From the NCBI GenBank assembly GCA_022360415.1, contig JAKSDB010000108.1:1-15721 (forward strand): 15,721 nucleotides of DNA, in the 5' to 3' direction. The stretch comes from Chlorobiales bacterium (GTDB taxonomy: Bacteria; Bacteroidota; Chlorobiia; Chlorobiales; Chlorobiaceae). Below are positions 7,128-14,631 of the stretch, piece after piece. Position 1 is the stretch's first letter, and the number at the start of each line of letters is the position of its first letter. A program made the position numbers and the translations under genes. A model generated the notes under the pieces. The model was not told the origin of the DNA. It made no database searches and saw only the letters and a list, made by a program, of their open reading frames with translations.

Positions 7128-9896
7128 TCAGTGCGCCTCGAGCCAGTTTTTTCCGATACCGGTTTCAACCTTGACGGGTACGTTGGAGAGGCCGCATATT
7201 TCAGCGGCTTTTACCATACAATCCGTAACGATTTCCGACAGCTTTTCCTTTTCTTCATGGGTGGTTTCAAAAACAAGCTCATCGTGAACCTGCAAGAGCA
7301 TCGAGGATTGCAGCCCGTTGTTTTTTATTGTTTCAGCAGCAAGGCTCATCGCGCATTTGATGATGTCTGCGGCAGTTCCCTGGATAGGGGTGTTCATGGC
7401 TGCTCTTTCGGCAGCCATCCTGATATTTCGGTTCCGGCTCTGCAAATTGTCGATGTATCTTCGTCGTCCTATGAGCGTTGTGACATATCCTTTTTCAGCC
7501 GCGTCGGTTTTGATTTTCTCGAGAACTTCGAACAGACCGGGGTATTTTGATTTGTAGGTTTCAATAATGGCTTTGGCTTCTTTTTGAGGGATGGAGAGCC
7601 TTTGCGCAAGTCCAAATGGCTGAATACCGTAGAGTACGCCGAAATTTACCTCCTTGGCTTTTCGTCTCATTTCTTCCGTTATCTCTTCAACATCGAAAAT
7701 CACCCTGGCTGTTGCGGAGTGAACGTCTTCTCCTTTCCTGAATGCGTTTCTGAGCTGGGTGTCTCCGGATATTTCTGCCGCAATGCGAAGCTCGATTTGC
7801 GAGTAGTCGGCGGAAAGCAGGTAATTGTCGTTGTCAGAAGGTATGAACGCCTTTCGGATTTCCCTGCCAAGGGGAGTACGGATCGGGATGTTCTGGAGGT
7901 TGGGATTTGATGATGAGAGCCTGCCCGTCGCCGCAATGTGCTGGTTGAATGAAGTATGCAGTTTGCCGGTTTTCGGGCTTAGCATTCTTGGCAAGGCATC
8001 GATGTACGTGGTCTTGAGTTTCTGCAAACTGCGGTACTCCAGGATATCTCCGGCAACCGGATGGAGCCGGGAAAGATCTTCCAGAACCCGGACATCGGTT
8101 GAGTAGCCTGTTTTGGTTGTTTTTTTTGCGGGCAGACCGAGAACATTGAAAAGAATTTCAGCAAGCTGTTTGGGTGAGTCTATATTGAAGCTGGTTCCGG
8201 ATGTTTCATAAATCCTTTCTTTAAGGGTTTCAATCTGGCGATTAACGGTTTCCGCGGTCTGTTCCAACTGGGATGTGTCAAGAGAGATGCCCCTGTACTC
8301 CATGTCTGCCAGCACTTCAACCAGAGGGAACTCAATGGTTCGGCAGAGATGGTCAAGCTCAGGGCTTTCATCGAGTATCCCGGACTGTTTTTCCTGGAGC
8401 CGAAGAGCAACATCTGCATCCTGGCAGGCATAAACAGTCAATTTGTCGACAGGAACCTCCTGAATAGGTATGTTTTTTTTCCCCGTTCCGGTCAGCTCAC
8501 CGTAGGTTATTGTCCGGTATCCCAGGTGCCGGTCGGCGAGATCGTCAAGGTTGTGTTTTTCCTCGGGATTGATGACATAACTCGCCAGCATGGTATCAAA
8601 GCCTACAGGGGAAAGCCGTACTCCGTAATTTTTCAGGACCAGAATGTCATACTTGAGGTTTTGACCTTTTTTTTCAATGTCCGGGTTTTCAAGAACTTTC
8701 CTCAATATGCCGAGTGCTGTTTCAGGTTTGATGCCCTGTTCTGAAAAACAAATGAAATAAGCCTCACGCGGTTTCCAGCTGAACGACATGCCTACAAGCT
8801 CCGCCTCAAGTGTGTTCAGGCTGGTGGTTTCGGTATCGAAAGCAAAGCTGGCCAGTTTTGCGAGTTTTTTTTCAAGTTTGCCTATACCCTCTTCATCGTC
8901 AATGAGATGGTATGCAACATCTTCGGGTGCGGTGATTTCAGTTCTAGAAGCCTCGGCGCTGCTGTTTCCGGGAGGCCGGGTTTCCGGAAAGATTTGCGGA
9001 ATTCTTGCCGCGACGCTTTTCATTTCCAGATTGTCGAGAAGCTCGAAAAGCTTCTGCCCGTCCGGTTCTGTGCACGCAAGATCCTGCAACGTTGCTCCAA
9101 GGGGCAGGTTGGTTCTGATCGTAACGAGGTTCTGAACCAGCTTCCGGCTGGTTTCAAAATCTTCCAGGCTTTTGCGTGATCTCGGAGGGAGTTCATCGAG
9201 ATGTTCCAGGATAGCTTCGAGATTTCCGTACGTGTTGAGAAGCCGCGAAGCAGTCTTGGGCCCAATTCCTTTTGCGCCTGGAATATTATCGGAGCTGTCT
9301 CCGGTCAGTGTGAGGAGATCGGTGAACCGTTCCGGAGCAACGCCGAACTGTTCCGTTACTTCTTTGCTGCCGAGAAGAGTCAGCTCGTTTTGCTTCTTGC
9401 CGGGTTTGAGGATTTTAATCCCGTCATGAACAAGCTGTGCGAGGTCCTTGTCGGGTGTAACAATATAAACCACACATTCCTGCTCGAATTTTTTTGCGGC
9501 ACTTCCTATCAGGTCGTCGGCTTCATAGCCCGGTTGCTTCAGGACAGGGATATTCATCGCTTCGACGATTCTGAATATCATATCGAGTTGCGCGATGAGA
9601 TCCTCGGGCGGCTCGGGACGATTTGCCTTGTAAGGCTCGTAAAGTTCATGCCGGAATGTTTTTTCAGCGCTGTCAAAGGCAACGGCAAGATAGCCCGGCC
9701 GGTAGGTTTCGTAAATTTTCAGCAGGGTCATGAGAAAGCCGTAAACGGCTCCCGTGGGAATGCCTTTTTTGGTTGCCATGCCGGTCCGCTGCAGGGCAAA
9801 GAAAGACCGGTAAACCAGGGCCATGCCGTCGAGCAGAAAAAGGGTTGGCTTTTCTCCCGTTTCATTCGGCTGCTCTCTGTTCGGAGCTGCTTTCAT
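7128..9896 (-). CDS. polA: DNA polymerase I
   Basis: A 922-residue, three-domain Pol I of standard size. The 5' nuclease (about 18-300) shows LLDGMALVYRSFFAL, GYEADDLIG, TPDKDLAQL and LTGDSSDNIPG. The 3'-5' exonuclease has Asp354, Glu356 (FDTETTS), Asp417 (NLKYD) and Asp493 (YACQDADVA), so proofreading should be active, unlike in Taq. The polymerase has motif A Asp697 (DYSQIELR), the O helix at 744-757 with Phe752, and motif C Asp872 (VHDELVFE). It acts in Okazaki-fragment maturation and repair. The start at 9896 (MKAAPN) is preferred; the frame can be read 25 codons further back but that would run into the end of pheA. Gap to pheA is 28 bp, so the two are probably co-transcribed. Confidence 0.97.
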   Translation of the reverse strand: MKAAPNREQPNETGEKPTLFLLDGMALVYRSFFALQRTGMATKKGIPTGAVYGFLMTLLKIYETYRPGYLAVAFDSAEKTFRHELYEPYKANRPEPPEDLIAQLDMIFRIVEAMNIPVLKQPGYEADDLIGSAAKKFEQECVVYIVTPDKDLAQLVHDGIKILKPGKKQNELTLLGSKEVTEQFGVAPERFTDLLTLTGDSSDNIPGAKGIGPKTASRLLNTYGNLEAILEHLDELPPRSRKSLEDFETSRKLVQNLVTIRTNLPLGATLQDLACTEPDGQKLFELLDNLEMKSVAARIPQIFPETRPPGNSSAEASRTEITAPEDVAYHLIDDEEGIGKLEKKLAKLASFAFDTETTSLNTLEAELVGMSFSWKPREAYFICFSEQGIKPETALGILRKVLENPDIEKKGQNLKYDILVLKNYGVRLSPVGFDTMLASYVINPEEKHNLDDLADRHLGYRTITYGELTGTGKKNIPIQEVPVDKLTVYACQDADVALRLQEKQSGILDESPELDHLCRTIEFPLVEVLADMEYRGISLDTSQLEQTAETVNRQIETLKERIYETSGTSFNIDSPKQLAEILFNVLGLPAKKTTKTGYSTDVRVLEDLSRLHPVAGDILEYRSLQKLKTTYIDALPRMLSPKTGKLHTSFNQHIAATGRLSSSNPNLQNIPIRTPLGREIRKAFIPSDNDNYLLSADYSQIELRIAAEISGDTQLRNAFRKGEDVHSATARVIFDVEEITEEMRRKAKEVNFGVLYGIQPFGLAQRLSIPQKEAKAIIETYKSKYPGLFEVLEKIKTDAAEKGYVTTLIGRRRYIDNLQSRNRNIRMAAERAAMNTPIQGTAADIIKCAMSLAAETIKNNGLQSSMLLQVHDELVFETTHEEKEKLSEIVTDCMVKAAEICGLSNVPVKVETGIGKNWLEAH

Positions 9897-9924
9897 ATCG
9901 AATGTCAGTTGAAATTGACCGCCG

Positions 9925-10764
9925 TTATTCAACGACACCATAGCTGCCCAGAACTTTAACCATCGTTGCAAATTCCCTGAGATGTGTCAGGGCGTTATGA
10001 ATATCGGGATCGTTTTCATGCCCTATGAAATCAACGTAGAAATAATATTCGAAAGCTTTCATTCTTGAAGGACGGGATTCGATTTTGGTCATGTCGATTT
10101 CCCGCAACGCCAGTGTCGCCATCGCTTTGAAGAGAGAGCCCTGCTCGTTCGGTAGGGTGAAAACGATAGAGGTTTTCTGTTTGCTCGTGTCCGGTTTTTT
10201 TCTCAGATAGAGATCGGTAGTGTGCTCTTCATGGGCGATGCAGAAAAACCGGGTGATGTTCCAGTCTTCGTCGGCCAGGTTCTCGAGGAATGTTTTCAGG
10301 CCGTAAAGCTCGCCCGCTCTTTTTGAAGCGATGGCGAAATGTGCAGGGTTGCCCTCTGCGGCAACAATCTTCGCACTTCCGGCAGTATCATACGCTACTT
10401 CAGGTTTAAGATTTTTATGGGCAGCGAAAAAGTTACGGCACTGGGAGAGTGCCTGCGGGTGTGAAAGAACTTTTCCGTTGACATCCACGGAAGCCTTCTG
10501 AAGTCCAAGCAGGCAGTGCTCAACTTTTACGAACGTTTCGGCGGCAATAGTGACGGGGTGCTGCATCAGCAGATCGTAGTTATGATGAATGCTGCCGCCA
10601 AGAGAATTTTCAATTGGAATGACCGCACAGGAAACCTCTCTGTGTTCGACAGCATGAAATGCTTCGTCAAAGGTCTCGAAAGGAGCAGGTTCCCCAAAAC
10701 GGAGAGCGGCTATTTCACTGTATGCTCCAGGTTCGCCCTGGTATGCCACCAGCCGGTTTGTCAT
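9925..10764 (-). CDS. pheA: Prephenate dehydratase with ACT domain
   Basis: A 279-residue monofunctional enzyme that turns prephenate into phenylpyruvate in phenylalanine synthesis; no chorismate mutase domain is fused. The catalytic part (1-190) opens with YQGEPGAYSE and has the Thr-Arg-Phe motif at 171-173 (WNITRFF). The ACT regulatory domain (about 197-279) has GSLFKAM at 209-215 (the usual GALF/GALV position) and IESRPSR at 228-234, the phenylalanine-binding motifs, so feedback inhibition by phenylalanine is expected. It heads the leftward run and is divergent from yebC across 211 bp. Its ribosome site is weak (AAGAAA before ATG 10764). Confidence 0.97.
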   Translation of the reverse strand: MTNRLVAYQGEPGAYSEIAALRFGEPAPFETFDEAFHAVEHREVSCAVIPIENSLGGSIHHNYDLLMQHPVTIAAETFVKVEHCLLGLQKASVDVNGKVLSHPQALSQCRNFFAAHKNLKPEVAYDTAGSAKIVAAEGNPAHFAIASKRAGELYGLKTFLENLADEDWNITRFFCIAHEEHTTDLYLRKKPDTSKQKTSIVFTLPNEQGSLFKAMATLALREIDMTKIESRPSRMKAFEYYFYVDFIGHENDPDIHNALTHLREFATMVKVLGSYGVVE

Positions 10765-10975
10765 TATTTTTTCTTGTGATTAATTTGCGCTTAAGAACGC
10801 CCTGAACGGTACACAAATACCGCTCAGCTTAGGTTAAAGAAAATAAATCTATTATCATAAACGGTTACCTGAAACGAGCGGCTGCCTTTAATAAACGTGC
10901 AGGTATTGAGCTTTTGCTGAAACGCCCGGTTAGGGATTGTTTTCCTGTTTTCATTAGTTCTATTGGATATATCTT
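10765..10975. promoter_or_regulatory. Divergent pheA/yebC promoter region
   Basis: A 211-bp AT-rich spacer that must carry the starts of both divergent genes. It contains a small hairpin CGGTA/TACCG (10807-10822) on the pheA side and the block shared with the suhB upstream region on the yebC side (10887-10931). No clean -35/-10 pair stands out for either gene. YebC has only a weak GGA 8 bases before its ATG. Confidence 0.5.
10887..10931 (+). promoter_or_regulatory. 45-bp block shared with the suhB upstream region (yebC copy)
   Basis: Ungapped alignment to minus-strand 15678-15634 gives 37 of 45 identical. The two exact cores are TTTAATAAAC (10887-10896) and TTTGCTGAAACGC (10913-10925), with ATTGAGC (10905-10911) between them. 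The eight-base spacer after the first core is mostly different while its length is kept. The block ends 44 bp before the yebC ATG. This pattern suits a promoter or protein-binding site better than a copied coding remnant. Confidence 0.6.
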
Positions 10976-11728
10976 ATGTCTGGACACAGTAAATGGTCAA
11001 CGATCAAAAGAAAGAAATCTGCGACCGACCAGAAAAGGGGTAACCTTTTTACGAAACTCGTTCGGGAAATTACCATAGCGGCAAAAACCGGAGGAGGGGA
11101 CCCTGCGGGCAATCCCCGGTTGCGTCTTGCCATTGATACGGCAAAGGCCAATTCCATGCCCCACGAAAATATTCAGCGGGCGATTAAAAAAGGAACCGGT
11201 GAGCTCGATGGAGTCAGCTATGAGGAGATAACCTATGAAGGGTACGGACCCGGCGGTATAGCGATTATCATAGAAACAGCTACAGACAACCGGAACAGGA
11301 CTGTTGCCGACGTGAGGCATATCATGAACCGGCATAATGGCTCGCTCGGTGAAAGCGGAAGCGTGAGCTGGATGTTCCGGAGAAAAGGATGTATTGACGT
11401 TGCGAAGGAAGGCGTAAGCGAGGAAAAGCTTATGGAAGTTCTGCTCGAAGCAGGCCTTGAGGACCTTGAGAGTGATGATGAAAACTATTTCAGCGTGATT
11501 GTCGATGTAAAAGACCTCGAAACGGCAAAGCAGGCGCTCGACGAGGCAGGTATTGCCTACGAGAATGCCAAGATGGATATGATTCCTGATAATTTTGTCG
11601 AGCCGAAACCCGATGAGGCAGTCAAGGCAGTGAAGCTCATTGATGGGCTTGAAAACTGTGATGACGTACAGGCGGTCTACAGTAATCTCGATATCAGCGA
11701 GCAGGCAATGAACAGTCTTGATTCATGA
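10976..11728 (+). CDS. yebC: YebC/TACO1-family translation/regulatory protein
   Basis: A 250-residue YebC/PmpR/TACO1 protein of normal length. The N-terminal signature MSGHSKWSTIKRKKS...KRGNLFTKL and the conserved GYGPGGIAIIIE and NGSLGESGSVSWMF are visible. Members have been described as transcription factors (PmpR) and as factors that help ribosomes through proline stretches (TACO1 and bacterial YebC); the sequence does not decide which role applies. It is probably cytosolic. It sits 100 bp before ruvC, the order also seen in enterobacteria. Confidence 0.95.
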   Translation: MSGHSKWSTIKRKKSATDQKRGNLFTKLVREITIAAKTGGGDPAGNPRLRLAIDTAKANSMPHENIQRAIKKGTGELDGVSYEEITYEGYGPGGIAIIIETATDNRNRTVADVRHIMNRHNGSLGESGSVSWMFRRKGCIDVAKEGVSEEKLMEVLLEAGLEDLESDDENYFSVIVDVKDLETAKQALDEAGIAYENAKMDMIPDNFVEPKPDEAVKAVKLIDGLENCDDVQAVYSNLDISEQAMNSLDS

Positions 11729-11761
11729 AAAAGTAACTGATCTGCGTCCGGCGCGCTGTCT

Positions 11762-11790
11762 GTTGCCGGTTGCATGTTCCCGGTTGCCGG
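11762..11790. repeat. Short GC-rich direct repeats before ruvC
   Basis: GTTGCCGG occurs at 11762-11769 and 11783-11790, with CCGG at several further places in the same 30 bp, giving overlapping direct and inverted matches. This is most of what the 100-bp yebC-ruvC spacer holds apart from an AGGA (11823-11826) close to the ruvC ATG. It may be a decayed interspersed repeat. Confidence 0.35.
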
Positions 11791-11828
11791 CTGTTATGTA
11801 TGCTTGATTAATCGTTCAATGCAGGATT

Positions 11829-12392
11829 ATGATTGTGATCGGGGTCGATCCCGGGAGTGTAAGGACCGGTTACGGCATCATAAAGGGGGAAACAGGAGCT
11901 TTTGCCCTGGTTGATTGCGGGGTTATCCGGCTCAGTTCCCGGCAGGGCATCCCGGAAAGGATCAAGGTCATCTACGATGAGCTTGACAGACTTCTTGCAG
12001 AGAACAAGCCCGCAAGGCTTGCTCTTGAGACAGCATACGTCAACCGTAATGCCCAGTCGGCCCTCAAGCTTGGCCAGGTCAGGGGTGCGGTTGTGGCACT
12101 TGCAATGAACAGGGGAGTTGAACTGAACGAATATGCCCCCAGGGAAGTAAAACAGGTTTTGACCGGCAGAGGGGGGGCGAGCAAGGAGCAGGTTGCTTAC
12201 ATGGCACAGCATTTTCTCAATATCGACAGGAAGATCAGGCCATTTGACATATCCGATGCGCTTGGGATAGCGCTTTGCGATTTGTTGTCCGATGGTTGTC
12301 CTGCCTCGGGCAGGAAAGGGAAAACATGCCCCTCGTCGCGCAGAAAAGACTGGTCTGAATTCGTAAAAGCAAATCCCGACCTTGTTTTATAG
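11829..12392 (+). CDS. ruvC: Holliday junction resolvase RuvC
   Basis: A 187-residue RNase H-fold endonuclease that cuts Holliday junctions together with RuvAB. The four acidic active-site positions are present: Asp7 (GVDPGS), Glu67 (LETAYV), Asp140 and Asp143 (FDISDAL). The family fingerprint NRNAQSALKLGQVRG (72-86) is intact. The C-terminus carries about 30 residues of basic, Ser/Arg/Lys-rich extension beyond the fold, slightly longer than E. coli RuvC (173). RuvA and RuvB genes are not in the window. It follows yebC and precedes pgsA by 29 bp, probably one transcript. Confidence 0.96.
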   Translation: MIVIGVDPGSVRTGYGIIKGETGAFALVDCGVIRLSSRQGIPERIKVIYDELDRLLAENKPARLALETAYVNRNAQSALKLGQVRGAVVALAMNRGVELNEYAPREVKQVLTGRGGASKEQVAYMAQHFLNIDRKIRPFDISDALGIALCDLLSDGCPASGRKGKTCPSSRRKDWSEFVKANPDLVL

Positions 12393-12421
12393 AGTTTTTT
12401 CAGTATATCCGGAAAAAAGCT

Positions 12422-12982
12422 GTGAAGGGCCATATACTCAATCTGCCGAATTCCCTGAGCTTTCTCAGGATCCTGCTTATCCCTTTTTTTATCTATTACT
12501 TCGATAAAGGGGACATCTGGATCGCCAATGCCATCCTTGTTGTCGCCGTACTGAGTGACTGGTTCGACGGCCAGACTGCCCGCTGGACAAACGAGGTATC
12601 GGACATGGGCAAGATACTCGATCCGCTTGCCGACAAGCTTTGCCTCGCTGCGGTTGCCATCTACTTCATGGTTGTCGGTGACCTGCCGGTCTGGTTCGTT
12701 GTTTTTGTGGTGATCAGGGATTTGCTGATTTTTGCTGGTGCGGCATATGTGAAACACCATCATCAGGTTATCACCACATCTCTTTGGCCGGGGAAATGGG
12801 CGGTTGGCTTTGTCTCCATTATGTTTTTCAGCATGGTGTGGCCGCATCCATTCTTTGAGCAATATCCTGTCAAGGAGACTTTTATGTATCTCTCCGTTGT
12901 CATGCTGCTTGTTTCCTTTCTACAGTATGCAATGCGGTTCTACCGTATTCAGAAAAGGCAGGAGCCCGGTCTTGGAGCTTGA
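12422..12982 (+). CDS. pgsA: CDP-diacylglycerol-glycerol-3-phosphate 3-phosphatidyltransferase (probable)
   Basis: A 186-residue integral membrane protein with several hydrophobic helices. It has a perfect CDP-alcohol phosphatidyltransferase motif: Asp46, Asp49-Gly50, Ala53-Arg54, Gly63, Asp67, Asp71, spaced DxxDGxxARx8GxxxDxxxD. The beginning LNLPNSLSFLRILLIP is typical of PgsA, which makes phosphatidylglycerol-phosphate, but other members of this superfamily share the motif, so the acceptor is a strong inference. The start is GTG at 12422 with only a weak GGA upstream, 29 bp after ruvC. It is convergent with lpxC-fabZ, with 39 bp between the two stops and no obvious terminator. Confidence 0.88.
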   Translation: MKGHILNLPNSLSFLRILLIPFFIYYFDKGDIWIANAILVVAVLSDWFDGQTARWTNEVSDMGKILDPLADKLCLAAVAIYFMVVGDLPVWFVVFVVIRDLLIFAGAAYVKHHHQVITTSLWPGKWAVGFVSIMFFSMVWPHPFFEQYPVKETFMYLSVVMLLVSFLQYAMRFYRIQKRQEPGLGA

Positions 12983-13021
12983 TAGAGGTTTTCCTGGTGC
13001 CGCCCACGGATTACGACGTTC

Positions 13022-14425
13022 TCAGTCGCTTTTTTCCATGACAGTAGCCATGAGTGATGCTTCGCAGACAAGGTCTCCGAGGACATAAGCTTTCGCGTCG
13101 AACTGGCAGACATTGCGCCTCCGGCTTTTCATGACTGCTTCGATAACCAGTGTGTCTCCCGGAACGACAGGCTTGCGGAACCTTGCTTTATCGATTCCCA
13201 TGAAATAAACCTGCATGTTATTGATATTGGCGTTACCGTTCAGCATCATAATACCTCCGGTCTGCGCCATTGCCTCAACAATGAGCACGCCCGGCATGAT
13301 AGGGTTCCCTGGAAAATGTCCCTGGAAAAACTCCTCGTTTGTTGTCACGTTTTTGACCGATACGATTTTTTCATCCAGCTTGAACTCGACAATCTTGTCG
13401 ATCAGAAGAAACGGATAACGGTGGGGCAGGATTTTCTGAATGGCGGCGTTGTCGAAAATAACGCCGGATTTTTTTTCGTGTTGGAACTTGCTGGCAAGTT
13501 GGTTCCTGTCGGCGTATTTTTTCAACTGTTTGACAAACTCGACATTTGAGGCGTGTCCGGGCCGGGCGGCGAGCACCTGTGCCTTGAGCGGCATACCGAG
13601 CAGCGCGATATCACCGATGAGGTCAAGCAGTTTGTGGCGAGCCGGCTCGTTCTTGAAACGCAGTTTACGGTTGTTGAGTATGCCGTTTTTTCCGAGTGCA
13701 AGCTGGGAGCTGTCTATGCCGATTTTTTCAGCGAGAATGTCCAGTTCGGTTTCAGAGAGTTTTTTATCTACGATAACAATTGCATTATCGAGGTCTCCGC
13801 CTTTGATAATCCCTGTGTTCGCAAGTATTTCCACCTCGCTCAGGAAACAAAAGGTACGGCACGGGGCGAAATCGCTCAGGAATTCTTTTTCCAGGTCAAA
13901 AAGGCCCGAGTGCTGAGAGCCCAGGGCAGGGTTTTTATAATCAACCATCACGGTTGCTCTGAAACCGTCAAGAGGCAGGGCGACGATATCGACGTTCTTG
14001 TCGGGATCGTGGAACTCGATCGTTTCATCGATGACCAGATAGTTTTTCGGTTCTTCCTGTTCGACGAGGCCTGCCGAAACAAGGGCTTCGGCAAAGTGTA
14101 TCGAGCTGCCATCCATGACGGGTGGTTCCGGACCGTTCATTTCTATGAAGCAGTTGTCTATCTGTAATCCGTAAAGGGCAGCGAGCACATGCTCGGTTGT
14201 GTAAATCTTGTTGCCTTCAAGTTCAATGGTCGTACCGCGGTTGACATCTACAACATTATCTATGACGGCAGGGATTTCGGGACAGCTTTCAATATCGGTC
14301 CTTACAAAACGGTAGCCGTAGTTTGCCGGTGCCGGTTTAAAAGTTATCATGCATTCCTGGCCTGTGTGCAGGCCAGTGCCTTGAAGGGCAATTTCTTTCT
14401 CCAGAGTTCTCTGATGTATGAGCAT
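13022..14425 (-). CDS. lpxC/fabZ: Bifunctional LpxC-FabZ: UDP-3-O-acyl-GlcNAc deacetylase / 3-hydroxyacyl-ACP dehydratase
   Basis: A 467-residue fusion. Residues 1 to about 305 are LpxC, the committed zinc deacetylase of lipid A synthesis: Glu78-His79 (TTEHVLAAL), His264 and Asp268 (RHKLLD) and His291 (GHASN). Residues about 325-467 are FabZ, the hot-dog dehydratase of fatty-acid elongation: ILPHRYPFLLID, His370 (QGHFPGNP) and Glu384 (LIVEAMAQTGG). Both active sites are complete. The fusion is known in Bacteroidetes and Chlorobi and joins two enzymes that draw on the same 3-hydroxyacyl-ACP pool. ATG 14425 gives the usual MLIHQRT start; AGGAA lies directly against it, an unusually tight ribosome site. 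No lpxD or lpxA gene is adjacent, since the next gene (pgsA) is convergent. Confidence 0.97.
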   Translation of the reverse strand: MLIHQRTLEKEIALQGTGLHTGQECMITFKPAPANYGYRFVRTDIESCPEIPAVIDNVVDVNRGTTIELEGNKIYTTEHVLAALYGLQIDNCFIEMNGPEPPVMDGSSIHFAEALVSAGLVEQEEPKNYLVIDETIEFHDPDKNVDIVALPLDGFRATVMVDYKNPALGSQHSGLFDLEKEFLSDFAPCRTFCFLSEVEILANTGIIKGGDLDNAIVIVDKKLSETELDILAEKIGIDSSQLALGKNGILNNRKLRFKNEPARHKLLDLIGDIALLGMPLKAQVLAARPGHASNVEFVKQLKKYADRNQLASKFQHEKKSGVIFDNAAIQKILPHRYPFLLIDKIVEFKLDEKIVSVKNVTTNEEFFQGHFPGNPIMPGVLIVEAMAQTGGIMMLNGNANINNMQVYFMGIDKARFRKPVVPGDTLVIEAVMKSRRRNVCQFDAKAYVLGDLVCEASLMATVMEKSD

Positions 14426-14439
14426 TTCCTGACTGTTAC

Positions 14440-14462
14440 TCCGGCTGAAAGATCGAGCCGGA
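14440..14462. promoter_or_regulatory. Perfect 7-bp inverted repeat before lpxC-fabZ
   Basis: TCCGGCT (14440-14446) and AGCCGGA (14456-14462) flank nine bases, 15 bp before the lpxC ATG. It overlaps the edge of the candidate -10 box, so it could be an operator. If transcription starts further upstream it could instead be a hairpin near the ribosome site. Confidence 0.35.
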
Positions 14463-14489
14463 TATATATGGACGAGTTACAACTTACAA
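14461..14489 (-). promoter_or_regulatory. lpxC/fabZ: Candidate promoter of lpxC-fabZ
   Basis: On the minus strand TTGTAA (14489-14484) and TATATC (14466-14461) are 17 bases apart, a fair housekeeping-type match 36 bp before the start codon. It lies just downstream of the leftward terminator that would end the suhB transcript, which makes a separate start here sensible. Confidence 0.4.
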
Positions 14490-14494
14490 CGCCG

Positions 14495-14535
14495 AAAAAC
14501 GGGCAACCTGATGGTGTTATTCTTTCAGGTGCCCG
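14495..14535 (-). terminator. Rho-independent terminator reading leftward (end of the suhB transcript)
   Basis: On the minus strand CGGGCACCTGA (from 14535) pairs with TCAGGTTGCCCG (to 14500), with one bulged base, around a 13-base loop. It is followed at once by TTTTT (14499-14495). The stem is GC-rich and the T-run is in the correct place. It is about 230 bp after the suhB stop and before the lpxC promoter candidate. Confidence 0.6.
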
Positions 14536-14588
14536 AATGACCCCCGTAAGATAATAAAGCTGTTCAACCATTCAAATATTCCGGCATG

Positions 14589-14628
14589 ATGGCTTGGGAA
14601 CTGGATGGCGAGATGGCTCAATGGCTCT
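14589..14628. repeat. Short tandem ATGGC repeat
   Basis: ATGGC begins at 14589, 14605, 14613 and 14621. The last three form near-identical 8-base units (ATGGCGAG, ATGGCTCA, ATGGCTCT) and the first is two units away. It directly precedes the two-hairpin element. No function is apparent. Confidence 0.45.
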
Positions 14629-14631
14629 ACA

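Noticed and set aside
9201..9959. 252-codon open frame on the plus strand opposite polA
   Set aside because: Antisense to the conserved 5' nuclease domain of polA; the translation has no family features.
9897..9971. 25-codon N-terminal extension of polA
   Set aside because: It runs into the pheA coding region and the added residues do not match Pol I.
10829..10858. Nine-codon open frame in the pheA leader (MIIDLFSLT) followed by a hairpin, considered as an attenuator
   Set aside because: Only one Phe codon, no alternative stem pair and no T-run, so the parts of a phenylalanine attenuator are missing.
12197..12862. 221-codon open frame on the minus strand opposite ruvC and pgsA
   Set aside because: It spans two real genes in antisense; its His/Asp/Asn-rich sequence is typical of a reverse-frame shadow.
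13553..14167. 204-codon open frame on the plus strand opposite lpxC
   Set aside because: Antisense to the LpxC catalytic core, with no domain evidence.
14347..14571. 74-codon minus-strand frame overlapping the lpxC start
   Set aside because: It covers the promoter and terminator structures and the first part of lpxC in another frame; no family match or ribosome site.
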